Source: Atriophallophorus winterbourni
Taxonomy: Eukaryota > Platyhelminthes > Trematoda > Plagiorchiida > Microphallidae
Direction: 5' to 3'
Assembly: GCA_013407085.1 (NCBI GenBank)
Contig: JACCGJ010010144.1
Location: 1-64,000, forward strand
DNA: 64,000 nucleotides
The notes under the pieces are model-generated. The model worked only from the letters and a program-made list of their open reading frames with translations. It did no database searches and was not told where the DNA came from. Shown piece by piece: positions 1-12,559 of this stretch. The translations under genes were made by a program, and so were the position numbers. Each line of letters opens with the position of its first letter. Within the stretch, counting starts at the first letter, position 1.

Positions 1-689
1 AACAAAATCGGCAGACCAAATAATAATAATATTAATAATCTAAACTTGATAAAACCAGATTTAAAATGAAATTTTAGTCATTTTTTTTCAAATATGGTTT
101 TCTCCATGGATATTTACAATTGTAATATTAATATCAAAGCAGCATAACGACTCGCCGATAAAAGCTTCCACTTTTGTTGTTCCTAAATAATCTGAGTGTT
201 AATATCAAATAGTTTAGTAAGCTGTGTAAATAACCAAGATAAAAATTATTAAGGATTTGCGAGTTAATTTATTCTCCGAGACTAATGATTATGTAACATG
301 AGACATGTTTGCATGAAAATTTAAATTTTTCGATCAAATTAAAAATAATAAGACCTGAATTATGTATCACAATTTTTATAAGATTGTTCCTTAAACAAAA
401 TGTTTTTCTATTGAACCATTTTAATCCATGCTAATACTGACACGAAAAACTTTACTAACATATTGTTAAATTGCTTGTGAGTAGCATTTAGCAAGCATGT
501 GTGAATACGTAAGTTGAAAGTTTAATTTTAAGGGCATATTTGTATAAACTTGATTGGTAACGCCCATGGATGTGCAGAGATAATTTCATGTTTCACTTGA
601 TTTTTTGTATGCTGTGAAAACAGTGTGTGATGAATTGAGCGCTGCATTAAAAAAACTAAATCTATTTACTAGTAGAATTTGCAATATAT
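1..689. other. No gene seen
   Basis: AT-rich sequence with no long open frame, no convincing splice-site pair and no repeat I could match elsewhere in the window. Confidence 0.6.
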
Positions 690-870
690 AAGTCAATAGC
701 TACTTTACCACTCTTCCACATCTTCACTCGCATGCAAATCTTGATCCTACTGTCCCAAACTGATGAGCGTAAACGGCCCCAAAACGGTATTTTGTTGCGT
801 GTGATAAAATGCATGCAAATGAGCATGTAAGTTGAGCAACATACATCTGACATACAAATCCTAACAGTTA
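690..870 (+). repeat. Hammerhead-repeat family A, degenerate copy
   Basis: Matches the family A repeats at 31800-31960 and 45773-46173 in layout: a (G)CATGC stretch, then CTGATGA at 760-766, then CGGTA after a run of A. The second core element reads AAA instead of GAA and stem II is poor, so a functional ribozyme is unlikely. Reading orientation follows the CTGATGA motif. Confidence 0.5.
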
Positions 871-894
871 AGTTTCAACACAGATAAGGTTGGA

Positions 895-1015
895 TCAGTG
901 GTGATGAGTTGTCTATCGTTTTACAATTTTCTCTGTCCTGATATCCAACTTGGTGTGACGACATTTCTGTGTCACAAGTGAAACGTTACCGCACACTTTC
1001 TCTCATCGAATGCAC
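895..1015 (+). repeat. Penelope-type LTR remnant with broken hammerhead
   Basis: Aligns by eye with the LTR core at 51255-51350: CTGTCCTGA, then TGACGA, TTCTGTGTCA and AAGTGAAACGTTACC, followed by the TGCACTCAAATT tail. The first core base of the hammerhead (C of CTGANGA) is G here, so catalysis should be lost. No coding part of the element remains next to it. Confidence 0.6.
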
Positions 1016-3915
1016 TCAAATTACTTTCAAGAAGTACTATTAATTTGTGCAAAAAAATAAAGAAAAGTATGAAAAATGGGCTTTTTATTATAGGTATTAC
1101 ATAGGTTTCATATATTCAAAAATGTTTAAAAATAATCAAAACATATTACTAACACACAATTAAACATTTCTGATACACACAAACACCAGTATTATTAAAA
1201 AAACTCATCAAATGCAGAAGTAGTAAAATCAGTTGCACATGAGTTTAAAAAATTAAATTTTAGAATTTTGCCTCAATAAAACAAAATTGACATTCTGATC
1301 ATGTCGGTTCTGTTCCCACGTTGTACGCTTCAAATGTACACGCACACTACTTTCTGTTCAAATGACACACACAGCACTTTTTAATGCAAAATTATCATAT
1401 GTGAACATCTGGAACCCTATTACCTGTTATGAGGTTCTGAGCAATCTGTAATAAACCGAGACTAGAGCAGGACCTCTTTTTCAGTCTGAATAGGATGCTT
1501 TGCTTTATAACTATGAAGTGTGCGATCTCCTTTGTTATTCTCTTCATGTGCATTCAATACAGAGCAGTCTTTTTACTTCATTTTTGTGATCTATGTGGGT
1601 TGTTTATAATGCGCTTTTTCGAGTCAGCGTGAATCATTTATCCAGATTTTTAACAAACTGATTGTAAATAGCTTCGGATATAAAAATGAACCATCATTTA
1701 TTATGATTTCATATTTTCGTACGATGTTTTGGGAGAGAAAGCTGTTTTAACATGCAAGGCCTAATGAATATTGAAGGGATTAGTTATGATTACGAAAAAT
1801 TAAATCCGATGATGTATAAATTGCAATCATTATAAGGGCGTCGCAAATAAGACCAGACAAATTGCCATTTCTTTGAAAATTATTTAATTTCACTCCAATG
1901 AACCATGCAATTTAGTGATGTTTCAGGTTTATCTTGGTGTATTATAATTAACACGTCTGGTTTCTGAATAATTGTTTCTTGCTTAAACGAGTAATTCATT
2001 AATAAATCAAAAAGTCGTATTTTCACACATTCACATTACGCAACCCAGAGGGAATTAAAATTCATTTCTTCAAACTATGTGAATGGCATCAACAACAAAA
2101 ATTCAACTACATTAATTTGATTATCCTTCGAGATAGCGAGATCAATTCTAACTGATGGAATTTCCATAGTAAATTTTGTTTAATCCTAAACTGTTATTAC
2201 TGTTAATACAGCATGTTAAAAGTAATAATGCTCGTGTTAAATGTTGAGATATAGAAAATCAATGTCTGGGCTATTTTCCGTTTTTGATCACGAACGAACG
2301 AGCTAATTTTGTTAAATTATAAAAATTATGCGGAAAATTATTACGCTATTTGGCATTTTGAGCTGGATTTTTAAAGCGTTTGTGAAGGAAGCTTTTAACA
2401 AAAGAACTGACGTAATATTTATCAATACACAAAATGTATATACCTTAGTCTGGGGCAGATCAATTAGTCATTGCCATCAAACAAATTTTAATTGTAAGAT
2501 TCAAGCACAACCGGATGATATTTTTCCGTTATATCACAAATTATAAACAGTACAATGAAAATTTTCGGAACAAATGCCGTTGGTCTCATCGCTAAATAGC
2601 ATAAAGAATGGCTTGTAAGGGCACATCTCGTAGAAAATGCGGTGAAACGTTCGGGGATGCAAGGCTTAACAACACGGTATTCTAATGACAGAGTGAGAAC
2701 GCGGTCTATCTCACATGCACACGGCTTATTATGCATGACCAGATTAGAGCAGTCATTTTGCCAACAATCGCTGAAGATGTTGCCTAGTCTGACAACGAAA
2801 CGTCTGATGCCATCTCAACAAGTTCGGATAACAAATTCATGTAAGCTACAGATTTGAATTAGTTAAAATTAATAAAATAGAGTAATGCGCAATATACGAA
2901 GTTAGTAAGCATTATCCAGCTCCGGTCCCTGTTGCCATAGACATCTGACAGCCTTGTTCTTGCAAATTATTATTATACTGTGACAATCAAACAAACAATT
3001 TAGATAAGAATTAATCTTCGAGTGAGTCAGTCAAGCCCAAACATGTTGACTTTATATTGATTCGATCGTTGCGTACTTCAACCTGATCCGTATATCGTAC
3101 AGTCACATATATTTAATATGGGCGAGTCCCTGTTGTCAAGTAACCATTTCATCTAAGCAGCGTGAAAAGAAATCATTCATGCATGAAAACTGTCATTTCA
3201 AATGAATATTTGAATTAGCGTTTGTCGCCTGTTAGAATTAGGGTTTAGATTATTTGGGACGCAAATACAATTCTCATAATACGCGTCACAATACACGTTA
3301 TAATGTGTTAAAACAAATTTCTCATGAATTATATTGAATATATATTTACATTTCGAGTGCTGTGCGGTCGCATAAATCTGTGCTTCCATACTTTTGGATC
3401 TATTTCCTCACTTGCTCTTTTGAACTAAACGGTTCAGATATCATTGAACTCGTCTCAATTCACTTGTTTGGATTATACCATTTTGAAGTTCGCAGAAGTT
3501 GAATCCTTGAAAATCCAAATTTTCGAATTATAACTCAAATTACCCACGTGTGCATCAGAATCACTACTTTGGAATATTGTTTCTGTTCAAATACCGTCGA
3601 AAAGAGCAAATCACTCCGAATAGACCGATTTTCTTTTGAAATCTGTGAGATCGAAAATCGTGAAATCGCAACAGTTTTATCCTACCTCGTTCTCTTCTCA
3701 TCGTTTCGATCACTTAACTCCGATCCAACGCATTCACTCCACCGCTAGTTATCGATCGATCAATAACTGCACTGATTCACCCCTCACCGGATTGAACAAT
3801 GACACGCAGGTTGACCCCGAAAACCCAAACAAAGAAGGCTGCACGGATAGACAATAACGAATACTCGCTTTGGGATTTAAGGCGAAGCGAAGTTGCGAAG
3901 CGAAGCGACGAGTTT
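1016..3915. other. No gene seen
   Basis: About 2.9 kb of AT-rich DNA. The open frames are short and low in complexity and lack paired splice signals. The only local structure noted is a run of GAAGC-like units near 3882-3912, just before the duplicated block at 3916. Confidence 0.5.
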
Positions 3916-5235
3916 CGTATATGCACTTAGATGCTTTTGTGCATGTTACTTTGATATTTTCATAATTTTATTGCTTACGCTATAAACTTTGTAGTGTTCG
4001 AAAGATATATGAATGAAACGTGACTCCATAGCGAAGTTTACATCTGAGTTCATGTGAATAATCTGTTTTCGAAGCAAATCTAATAAATTAGCGTTTTTAC
4101 GCAATGATAGGTGCTTGAATCAATTTTATTCGCAAACGATTTACCAACACCATCGGACAACAAGATGGTTTTATTGGCTGAATATATGACAATATTGAGG
4201 AGAATTGAAAACGTCAATAATGGATGTTTGCTACAAAATGTTTTGAATCCATTTAAACACTTGTAATCAGTAAAAGGTCTTGCATCAAATATTTTAAAAT
4301 CAAATATTTCGCCATCTGTTAATTTATTTCTTTATAAAATTCCAGACAAGCATTGTTAAAGTAGTGTTGGCAGACCACGACATGCCTGTTTTCGCTACCT
4401 TCAATAGTGGATTATCTTGTGTGTTAAAGACGAAGCAATGGATTGCAGAGCAGAGTACAGCGGGAAAAGGTTTTTCATGAGACAGTCGGTGTATCCATGA
4501 GTTTTTCGTAGACAACAGAGTTTATCTTTCCTCCTAGTTTCACTGCATAACGGAAGATTTTGAAGCATTTACACGAGGTTTTCAACCGCCTGGAACATGT
4601 CTTGCTGCCGTTATTAATAATCTCTGTTTGAAAATCTTACATGTATCATCTCATATATTTCACACTTGATCAGTCAGAAACGGAAAGTTACCAATAAACT
4701 GCTATCACCGAATGAATTCCAAATTAATCCCATGAAAAAGTCTAATTTGATTTCAACATTAAGTGAGCACATTGTTGAACAATATTCTTTAAAACCCATA
4801 TATTAATTAAACAATACATTTGATGAAAAGATGAAATTATTTTCATCTTTATAACAGTGCGTCTTAGTCACCATTTCAGCGTGATACATAACAGGTTTAT
4901 CGATTAAAACGCAGAAAGTTACAAACAACTTATCACAACTGTCGGTATCGATCGCGACATCGGATGGTAGACTTGGATTATCGTGTGAAATTCAACTTCA
5001 TCTTAAAAGTTGCTGTAGCTTTGAAATGAGAATAATGTTCAGATGATTTGGCGAACTTTGTGCACTCGGTTAAAGTTAGTTCGCGAAATGTGTGCAGTTG
5101 TTCGTGGTTCTGAGTCATCTGTAAAGCAAGCGTGTGAACGGTTCACAAAGTGTGTTCATCAGCTCTTGTTGCTTGTATACAGAATTTTGATATTGAAAAA
5201 GCGCTTACTGAGAAGAAAGTTATATGTAACATGTT
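3916..5235. repeat. Diverged 1.3-kb repeat, copy 1
   Basis: Collinear with 8178-9515. Shared landmarks in the same order include GGTGCTTGAATCAATTTTAT, the GATTTACCAACA block, the CCGAAGATTTTGAAG block and a final stretch of roughly 190 bp (about 5041-5230 against 9322-9510) that is nearly identical. The rest is clearly more diverged by eye. No protein similarity is recognised in any frame. It is either an old segmental duplication or two insertions of an unclassified element. Confidence 0.75.
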
Positions 5236-5880
5236 AGGTCAACTGTCATTCAATATTCACCCTCAATTTCATTTCAAGTGAATGTTTGCGGATTCGGGTT
5301 AACCATGTCATTCAACTGAACAAATAATTTTCATCATGCTAATAAAAACAGGCTTAAAATAAAAAAATTCAAATTTGCATGCATTTCCATCACGAATTTC
5401 AGCTTTCAAATCAGTCTTATATTTATTCAAGATTGATCCGGAAATTAAAAATAAATTTTAGTTGTCATTAGCTCATCACGTCTTCTTTTTCCTTCAGCAG
5501 ACCAAGCAGACAAACCAACTGAAAAAGATAGTTTGTAGAAATGCACACACATAATAAAATGAAAGCACCGTCAGTTATATAAATGCAATTGAATAAATGT
5601 AATGGAACTCGCATTTTGTTATCCTAAGAAAGTGTCATACATAATTCCGTAAACTGTTTAACTATATTTGCTGGATGTAACTTCACAGCGTACAAGATTG
5701 AATGTTATTAGGTAATATGAATTATCCGATCCATCCATAAATATAGAACATATCTCAGGGAACTGTACTCAGTCAATGGACTGATGTAAAGGTTCGACAC
5801 CATTCGATCACGTGTCTGTGCATAATTTTCGGATTTCATTGTTGTTTTGGTTGTCCTAGCAGGTCCGCGATGAACGGAGA
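5236..5880. other. No gene seen
   Basis: AT-rich sequence without recognisable coding potential or repeat boundaries. Confidence 0.5.
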
Positions 5881-6085
5881 AAGGAATCCCAAGCAACTGT
5901 TTATTTTATATTGTTCACATTCTAGCAGTATGAAGCAGACCCATGCAGGAGTTACTGCAATCAAAGCGATGTTCAGACGTGAATTGATTTGCGAAGATTG
6001 CATATTCATTCGCAGTTTCTCACAATCATGTGCAGAAATAAGTTGCGTCCAAATTTTCATATAATCCGCGAACTGGACCATTTTG
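5880..6085 (-). pseudogene. LINE reverse transcriptase scrap
   Basis: On the - strand around 6080-5975 the translation gives FADYMKIW followed by DCEKL. This matches the RT palm block of the intact LINE at 60706-61164 (FADDIKVW...DCELL). The second catalytic Asp is Tyr here. The part toward 5885 is unlike RT but resembles 9520-9625, so the scrap is joined to another dispersed sequence. Short and inactive. Confidence 0.5.
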
Positions 6086-6179
6086 GATTATATGAGGGGT
6101 GGAAAATCGCTTATGTATATTATAAAGAGGAGCGGGAGTGGCACGGATCCTTTTGGGACTCAGTGGAGGTTTTGAATTT

Positions 6180-6610
6180 TAGGATAGCAATTCGTTTACT
6201 TTAACTCGGACGTGACGACTTGACAGGTGGTCGCATAACCATGAGAGGAGAGGTTCACATATTCAAAAACGTCTCAGTTTTTAAAGAATCTGCTAAGAGC
6301 TTTAGAAATGTTTAATTCACAGACGTGAATGCAAGAACTTCTATCTAACTCCTTCGTCCATTAGCCTAACTCTGTGATAAGATGCGTTAGACAATAGTGA
6401 TGAGATCAAAATACATGCTGAACTGGCAAAACAAATTACGCAAACAAATTGTGCAACGATTATTTCCTAGACTATATGTTTCATAACCTTACCAATAACA
6501 TGTAATAGATTGACGGGACGATAATTTTGAGTGGCAGATGGGCAACCGCCTTTTAAGATGAGTGTTATCACGCCACTCCATAAGCCAAAGTATAAAGGGG
6601 GTGGATCGAA
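6180..6610 (-). pseudogene. CR1-like ORF2 fragment (RT N-terminal half)
   Basis: Read from 6600 leftward, the translation contains ITLILKGG, NYRPVNLL and VIGKVM, the first RT blocks of CR1/Jockey-like LINEs. The following sequence to 6180 aligns at nucleotide level with 34220-34570, a second copy of the same subfamily. Frame changes and stops are present. The upstream neighbour on the same strand (6610-6840) is a C-terminal RT piece, so two element fragments abut in the wrong order for one element. Confidence 0.6.
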
Positions 6611-6840
6611 ATACCTGAAGATTACGTAATTGACCATCACATGGCCGAAGTATATGTTCTGAATGGAAAAATGAAACCATATAATACCCAAGGATCGCGC
6701 TGTATCCAACTTGGGATAAAGTAGCATAGACCACGACGTCGCAATCTTTCGGTGTACGGGAAATTGCGAAGACCCATTGTTAACTTTGTTGCTCTGTGAT
6801 AGTTTGTATCTCTGAGACCAATATCTTTTCACAGCCAAGA
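6610..6840 (-). pseudogene. LINE RT C-terminal fragment
   Basis: One - strand frame reads YHRATKL then GLRNFPYTERL, the post-palm segment that appears as YHRATKLFTGL and KPYNERI in the LINE at 60226-60666. Only this piece of the protein is recognisable. It lies directly upstream (on the - strand) of an RT N-terminal piece. Confidence 0.55.
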
Positions 6841-6916
6841 ATCCCGGACCTCTTCATTCACTTTAGTCACTTCGCAAACAAAAGAAATATCACACAAACA
6901 ACAAAATTAAGAAGAT

Positions 6917-6918
6917 TA

Positions 6919-6955
<37 letters not shown>

Positions 6956-6956
6956 A
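6917..6956. repeat. (TTA)n microsatellite
   Basis: About a dozen uninterrupted TTA units with slight decay at the right edge. Confidence 0.9.
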
Positions 6957-7189
6957 TTTATTAATTTCACTTTAAAAAAGCTGCCTCCTTTCCAAAACGT
7001 AAGCTGTTCTAGATGGGTCGCGCTATGTTACAACACTGCGCGAGACTCAAATTTTGATAACGGATGAATTAAAATTTACGCAGCCATGCAGCCGGGGGTA
7101 TCATAATTCACCACGTTCGCATATTTAATTTTATGAATAATACTTTACTTCTATGAGTTTACTTCTATGATCCGATCAACTGTATACCT

Positions 7190-7400
7190 TGTAAGTAATA
7201 ATGACATCAGGTCATAGCGCTGTAGAAAATATTTTCCATAATCCATCAACCAGATGTAGCGATCATGTTTCTATAGATTTCGAAAACGTTTGTAACGTTA
7301 AGCGCGAAACAAAATGGGTCAGAAGAGTGAACTACCGCGCCCCGTGTGCCGCTTCACAATGTACTTGGTTCGCAAAACTGGATTAATGTGACCCAGTTAA
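7190..7400 (+). pseudogene. Possible LINE endonuclease C-terminal scrap
   Basis: An open stretch reads PSTRCSDHVSIDF, resembling the terminal SDH catalytic block of APE-type LINE endonucleases. A short segment rich in R and W follows before a stop. The similarity rests on one motif, so this is tentative. It may equally be a chance ORF. Confidence 0.3.
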
Positions 7401-7554
7401 ACGTTAGCTATCCCTCTATCTGCACGTTAGATATATGCTAGGCGAACACTCAATATTCAGTCAAAAGGAAGTTTCTCGGAATAATGAAATTAAACAACGA
7501 AGCAGGACCTAAACGTAAATGGAAATAATGGCAAGATAATTAGATTTGCATGAG

Positions 7555-7723
7555 GTATCAAACACGGCAGATCTATGGGCATAATTTATGCGACTGCGAA
7601 ACGCAGTTATCAGCTGAATTCGAGATGATGAACAACATTTCCAAACGTATTTACCTTCACAAATGCACCACAACCGGGAGATGTTATATAGACTCATTGA
7701 TGATAGAGCCAATATTAAAACAG
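7555..7723 (+). CDS. Candidate host exon, unknown protein
   Basis: Open segment ending at a good 5' splice site (CAG|GTATGT at 7723/7724). Two acceptors are possible: AG at 7553-7554, or CAG ending at 7613 after ACGCAGTTAT. Both keep the same frame. The peptide contains FEMMNNISKRIYLHKCTTTG, is mixed in composition and looks protein-like rather than low-complexity. It ends in phase 0, which fits the phase 0 start of the next candidate at 10935. No family recognised. It could be a chance ORF. Confidence 0.35.
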
Positions 7724-8177
7724 GTATGTCTTCCATGAAAACTATGTTTGGTTTCACTGAATTCGTTAAACAGTACGCTGATCATTAGCAGAGCTCACTG
7801 TTTGCGTTTACACGCACACATTTACTTGCCCATTCTGGAATCCACCATTCAGATTCATGGCCGAATTTGATTGAAGTAATGATTTCACCGCGGTAACAGT
7901 GCAGAATTTACGAAAATTAAATGTAAATGAATCTCCTGAACCACACATTATAACTCCAAAGCTGCTCAAAACCTGTCATGTTTATTCTGATCTCAAAAAT
8001 TGCACGCATGGTAAATTGCAATTCTTGGCATCAAAATGTTTTTATATGAATGCAAATTTCTGAAATAGTGCGACATCTTGACTCTAACGGACATATGTCG
8101 GTTGCCAAAACACAGCTTTCGCAAAATTGGATCTTACTAGCAAATTTTCAAAAACGTTTGAGATTGGACGAATGCCC
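7724..8177. other. No gene seen
   Basis: Non-coding by eye. If the candidate exons at 7555 and 10935 are real, this is intron. Confidence 0.4.
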
Positions 8178-9515
8178 TATATACACTCGGATGTTCTTAT
8201 GTTTGTTACCATTAGATTTTTGCAGCCATTTACAGAGTCCATTATAATTTACTTTTGGTTAGGCTATAAAGACGTTTCGTTGGTAAAACAATATATGAAT
8301 GGACACGTGACCTCCATAGCAAATTTTACATCTGAGTTCATAAAAATGATCTGTTTTCGAAGCAAATCGAATACATTAGCGTTTATACGCAATTATGGGT
8401 GCTTGAATCAATTTTATTCGTAAACGATTTACCAACATCAACCGACAAACAATATGGTTTTGTTGGCTGAATACATGACAATATTGAGGCGAATTGGCAA
8501 CGTCAATTATAGATGTTTGCTACTAAATATTTGGAATCCATTTCAAGACTGGTAATCAGAAAATAATCTGACTCCTAAAATACGAAATTCTAATATTTCG
8601 ATAACGGTTTATATATTTCGTTATAAAATTTCAGATAATAGGCGTTAGCAGACCACGATAGGCCTATTTTCGCTAACATTAATCGCCAAAAGCTGGTGTA
8701 TATTGTGGGTAAAAGGACGAAACAATGGACATGCAGAACAGAGTAAAACGAGTGGAGGTGTATCGTAAGACAGTCGCTGTATCCATCAGATGATTTAGAC
8801 TACAGATTTTATATTTCAATCTACTTTCACTGCTTAACCGAAGATTTTGAAGTATTTTCACGAGGTTTTAAAACGCATGGCAAATGTCTTTCTGTCTTTT
8901 TTCATATTCTCTGTTATGACATCTGTCATGTATCATCTCATATCTTTCACACTTGGTCAGTCAGAAATGGAAAATTACCAATAAACTGCTATAACCGAAT
9001 ATGTTTCTATTTATTAAAAACTAATTTAATTGCAACATTAAGCGAGCAGCTTGTTGATCGATATTCTTTAAATCCCATATAGTAAAAACGCAAGAGATTT
9101 GATGAATAGATGAAATTATCTTGATTATTAGAGCTGTGCGTCTTATTTGCTATATCAGCGTGATACTTAACAGGTTTATCGATTAAAACGCAGGAAGTTA
9201 CAAACAACTTATATCAACTGTTTGTATCGATCGCGACATCGGATGGTAGACTTGCATTATCGTGTGAAATTCAACTTCATCTTAAAAGTTGCGGTAGTTT
9301 TGAAACGAAAATGTTGTTCAGATGATTTGGCGAACTTTGTGCACTCGGTTAAATTTAGTTCGCGAAATGTGTGCAGTTGTTCGTGGTTCTGAGTCATCTG
9401 TAAAGCAAGCGTGTGAACGGTTCACAAAGTGTGTTCATCAGCTCTTGTTGCTTGTATACAGAATTTTGATATTGAAAAGCGCTTGCTGAGAAGAAAGTTA
9501 TATGTAACTTACAAA
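8178..9515. repeat. Diverged 1.3-kb repeat, copy 2
   Basis: Collinear partner of 3916-5235, with many small indels. The best conserved part is the last 190 bp or so (9322-9510). No recognised protein in either copy. Confidence 0.75.
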
Positions 9516-9519
9516 TGAA

Positions 9520-9625
9520 ATAAAATCGACATGTTATTTGATAGTGTTCATTGTTCAGCAATATGATGCATACCGAAGCAGGAATTACTGGTATCAGATC
9601 AATATGCAATTATGAATTTATTCGC
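9520..9625. repeat. Short dispersed repeat shared with 5885-5990
   Basis: Shares GTTCA, a GCA.TATGA block, GCAGGA.TTACTG and .ATCA.A landmarks in order with 5905-5985. On the - strand both translate to related peptides (VCFILL / VCIILL). It directly follows repeat copy 2. Origin unknown. Confidence 0.45.
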
Positions 9626-10564
9626 GACGTTTGCATACTATTTCAGTGAGCGTTATTTGGTAAGAATAATCAGAAAGTGCCTTTCACCTTCTTCAATATT
9701 ATTTTATTCTCAAAGCCGATTATTGGGCATTCAAGTATAACATCACTAATAACACCGAGTTATGTTTCAAGGATGTCATATCTCCCAGTTCTGAAATTAA
9801 TCCTACGCCTCATCTGTCTCATACAGCCGCTGACAACAAATTAAGTATCAGTGATGCACGTCTGTCCCATGAATTATTTTTGGATATTAACTGAAGCAAA
9901 GTTTGCCGAAAATGGTAAATGCACAGTACAGAATATGAGGTAATATACAAGAACTTATGAAGTAAGAAAAGCAAAACAGGAAGGCCTACGAGCTTTTTAG
10001 TAAGGCTATTGCTCGACTAGCCTGTAGCCTAGCACCAAATGACTTCAGTTATTATGGTGCAGTGAGGACACTCTCTGCTATCCTCATTGGATGCATTAAT
10101 ACTAGTATTCAACAATATGTAGACTACGTTTTTACACAACACGAATAAGTCTTTAACATCAAAGACATCGAAAAATCAGCTGTTATAAGCAACGAGCTAA
10201 TAAGCAGAATGTTGACTGGCCGCTTGGTAAGAAACGCGGTTATCAGTCACCTGAATGATACGCGAAAAAAATTACAATTTTGTATTGATTTCTGTTTTAC
10301 GTGCAATACACCAAAATAAAAGTAACAGAATCTAGAAGCCATGGGAGCGAATAAATTAGACTGTAAATCTCTAATTCAGTATTGGTATCAAAAAGAAAGG
10401 TCAAAGTTTATTCACAGAACATTCCGCAAATCAAGTGTATTTCAATTGTCTAAGAAAGAAAGGGATAGGTAGAATAAATTGAATTGGATAATACCTTCAT
10501 ACCTATTTACACATTTCAGTCTCAGTCATTTTCTCAAATCCACGACTCAAATTCACTTAGAAAC
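9626..10564. other. No gene seen
   Basis: No coding or repeat signal that I can support. Confidence 0.4.
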
Positions 10565-10800
10565 ATCTTTGTTCAATGGATTAGTATTAGCCTAGATCAA
10601 GTTCTTGTCGGTCGAACAACTATACTTCTAACATGGTCGTGTCACTGCGACACTGACCATTCACTGGGTTGTACAAAAATGAAACTTCACCTTACCAGAT
10701 TTTACTACATCAAGTTGGCTGGTAAATCAACGATCGAATCAGTCGTATGTGCTTTCGTAAGCATTTAGTGCCGCGCTCAGTCAAACAGCTTCATCACATC
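10565..10800 (+). pseudogene. RTE-like endonuclease fragment
   Basis: The + strand frame from about 10590 reads DQVLVGRT, then CDTDHSLGC, then KLAGKS-type residues. It matches the endonuclease C-terminus of the RTE-like element at 19394-19702 (DFILVRRT, DCDTDHPLV, ELAGKPKID). The catalytic His block (DTDH) is retained but the fragment is isolated. Its orientation is opposite to the large RTE copies. Confidence 0.65.
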
Positions 10801-10934
10801 AAGGCTGGTAAAACTGGAAATCGCCTAAAATATGCATGCACTGAAAAGTACTTTCGAATTATGGTTGAAAGTTGACTCAAAGGATAAAATGTTTGTAGTT
10901 AAAGTATTTTCTGATTACTGCTGTTCTTGACAAG

Positions 10935-11035
10935 GAACAGTCAGTATTTGAAGATCAACAGAATGAGAACAAGTTGGAATTTGTTGTTAGAATAGCTCAG
11001 AAAAAAGCTCATTCCACACAAGTTATTCATATTTG
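10935..11035 (+). CDS. Candidate host exon, unknown protein
   Basis: Acceptor GACAAG|GAACAG after a T-rich stretch, donor ATTTG|GTAAGG. The 101-nt segment is open in one frame and gives a charged peptide beginning EQSVFEDQQNENKLEF. It starts in phase 0, compatible with the exon at 7555-7723, and ends in phase 2, which does not fit 11276-11386 directly, so another exon would have to lie between. No family recognised. Confidence 0.4.
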
Positions 11036-11275
11036 GTAAGGAAAATTTAGACAGCTCCAAAACGGACACGAAAACGTTTTTTCGACTAATCTAAGCATAT
11101 GGAGTGATGTGTGGCAACTACGAACTGTCTAACAGAACTCCGGTTTGTATTGTTTGGAACACCTGTTACATTTCGCAATATTGATCTAATATACTGCCAT
11201 CGGAAATTGCGTAAACACTTTGTCTCTCCACCCTGGAATAAAGTTATTCATTCCAAATTTACAGTTTCATTTCAG

Positions 11276-11386
11276 ACGTCCTTGAAGTTTACTGAGGCTT
11301 CCAGCAAGGGTGCTCTCGTTGCTCCTTTGGTGAACCATGCTCCGATTACGTTGATAGAAGTTATTTACTCAGACACGCTATGGTCG
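11276..11386 (+). CDS. Candidate host exon, unknown protein
   Basis: Preceded by a pyrimidine-rich acceptor (TTTCATTTCAG|) and followed by TCG|GTAATA. It is exactly 37 codons, phase 0 to 0. The peptide contains KGALVAPLVNHAPITLIEV, hydrophobic and beta-like. Phase does not match the preceding candidate (10935-11035), but it does match 12560-12816. Could be a chance combination. Confidence 0.35.
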
Positions 11387-12559
11387 GTAATATACTGTAT
11401 TTCGTGTGAATGAAAATAATCTGGGTAAACAATCAGCTTGAACAAAACCAAATTACTTGGTCCAGGAATGTATCGACCCCAACAAAACTTTTCTTTCAAA
11501 TGTTTCAGTTAAGAAAATTACATCCTTTCACAAATCACAAATAGCAGTCACTGAGTTTAATAAAACAGTTGTCAGAACATCTCCATACCTGTCTCGCTCG
11601 AACTCCTGCATTTGATGCAAAATCAAACTGAACGTATAGACAAACATGATGTTGTACATCACGTGGTAAGTAAACGATTTCTTACATATCAGCAAATTAT
11701 AGTACTTTCAATTTATTGAGCATCAATCTAATCCAAAAAACAAAGGAAAAGTATTCCGTTTTTAGTTCGTGTCTCATGTGCCCTTGGGTACAACATTTTA
11801 TATTGTACCAACAATATTTGTCTTCACGGATAGCTTGCCTTTGTTTCGGATGTAAGAGTTTGAGCAAGGCAAAATGAATGTTGCTCTACGAATCAGCAAA
11901 TTAATCCAAGTTTTCAACTTATGGTTATCAATAATATTTAAGCCACACTGCTTGAGCGATATGGTGGTTCAACCCGACTGGTTTATTCAACGATGACAGG
12001 ATTCAATTCAATTAATCAACCAATGAGTGAATCTTGCTCATGCTGCTTGCTACACAAGTCTTGGCATTCCGAAGTGATTAAAAAGTCTATAAATGAACGA
12101 ATCTGATCTTTTATGTGCAATAGATGCTGCAATTTTTTGGGAAAATACAAACTAGGAATTAACGAACCTTTGGCTGCGTTTGTGCTTCCAAACGATGCAA
12201 ACGGAATAGCTTCCCATCACAAGGCATGATCAAGTGAATACCGTTTGTTTTCTTCGTGGAACTATGATTCAGGATCAAAGAAACACGAAATGCCAGATCG
12301 CGTTAAACAACAGCACAACTTAGGTATAAACTTTGACATATTTCGAAAGCGAATCCGAATTTTTACGGTGTGGTAATTGTTATTGTCAATCCTTCTGTCA
12401 CAAATTCAGTACGGCGTTCGAATGTCAGGTCACGGATAGGCAAACCTGATGAGCGGCAATAACCGCAAAACTTGTCGTGTGCTTCCGTCTTGTTTTTCGA
12501 ACGCCATATACTATTTATTAATAAAATCTGACTGTAAACGAAAAAGCACTCCACCTCAG
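11387..12559. other. No supported gene; probable intron
   Basis: No coding segment supported. A very short possible exon near 11756-11777 has an acceptor but is too small to defend. Confidence 0.4.

Noticed and set aside
12363..12554. A - strand 63-codon ORF with two Cys pairs (FCGYC)
   Set aside because: The zinc-finger-like spacing is incomplete and no splice or repeat evidence supports it.
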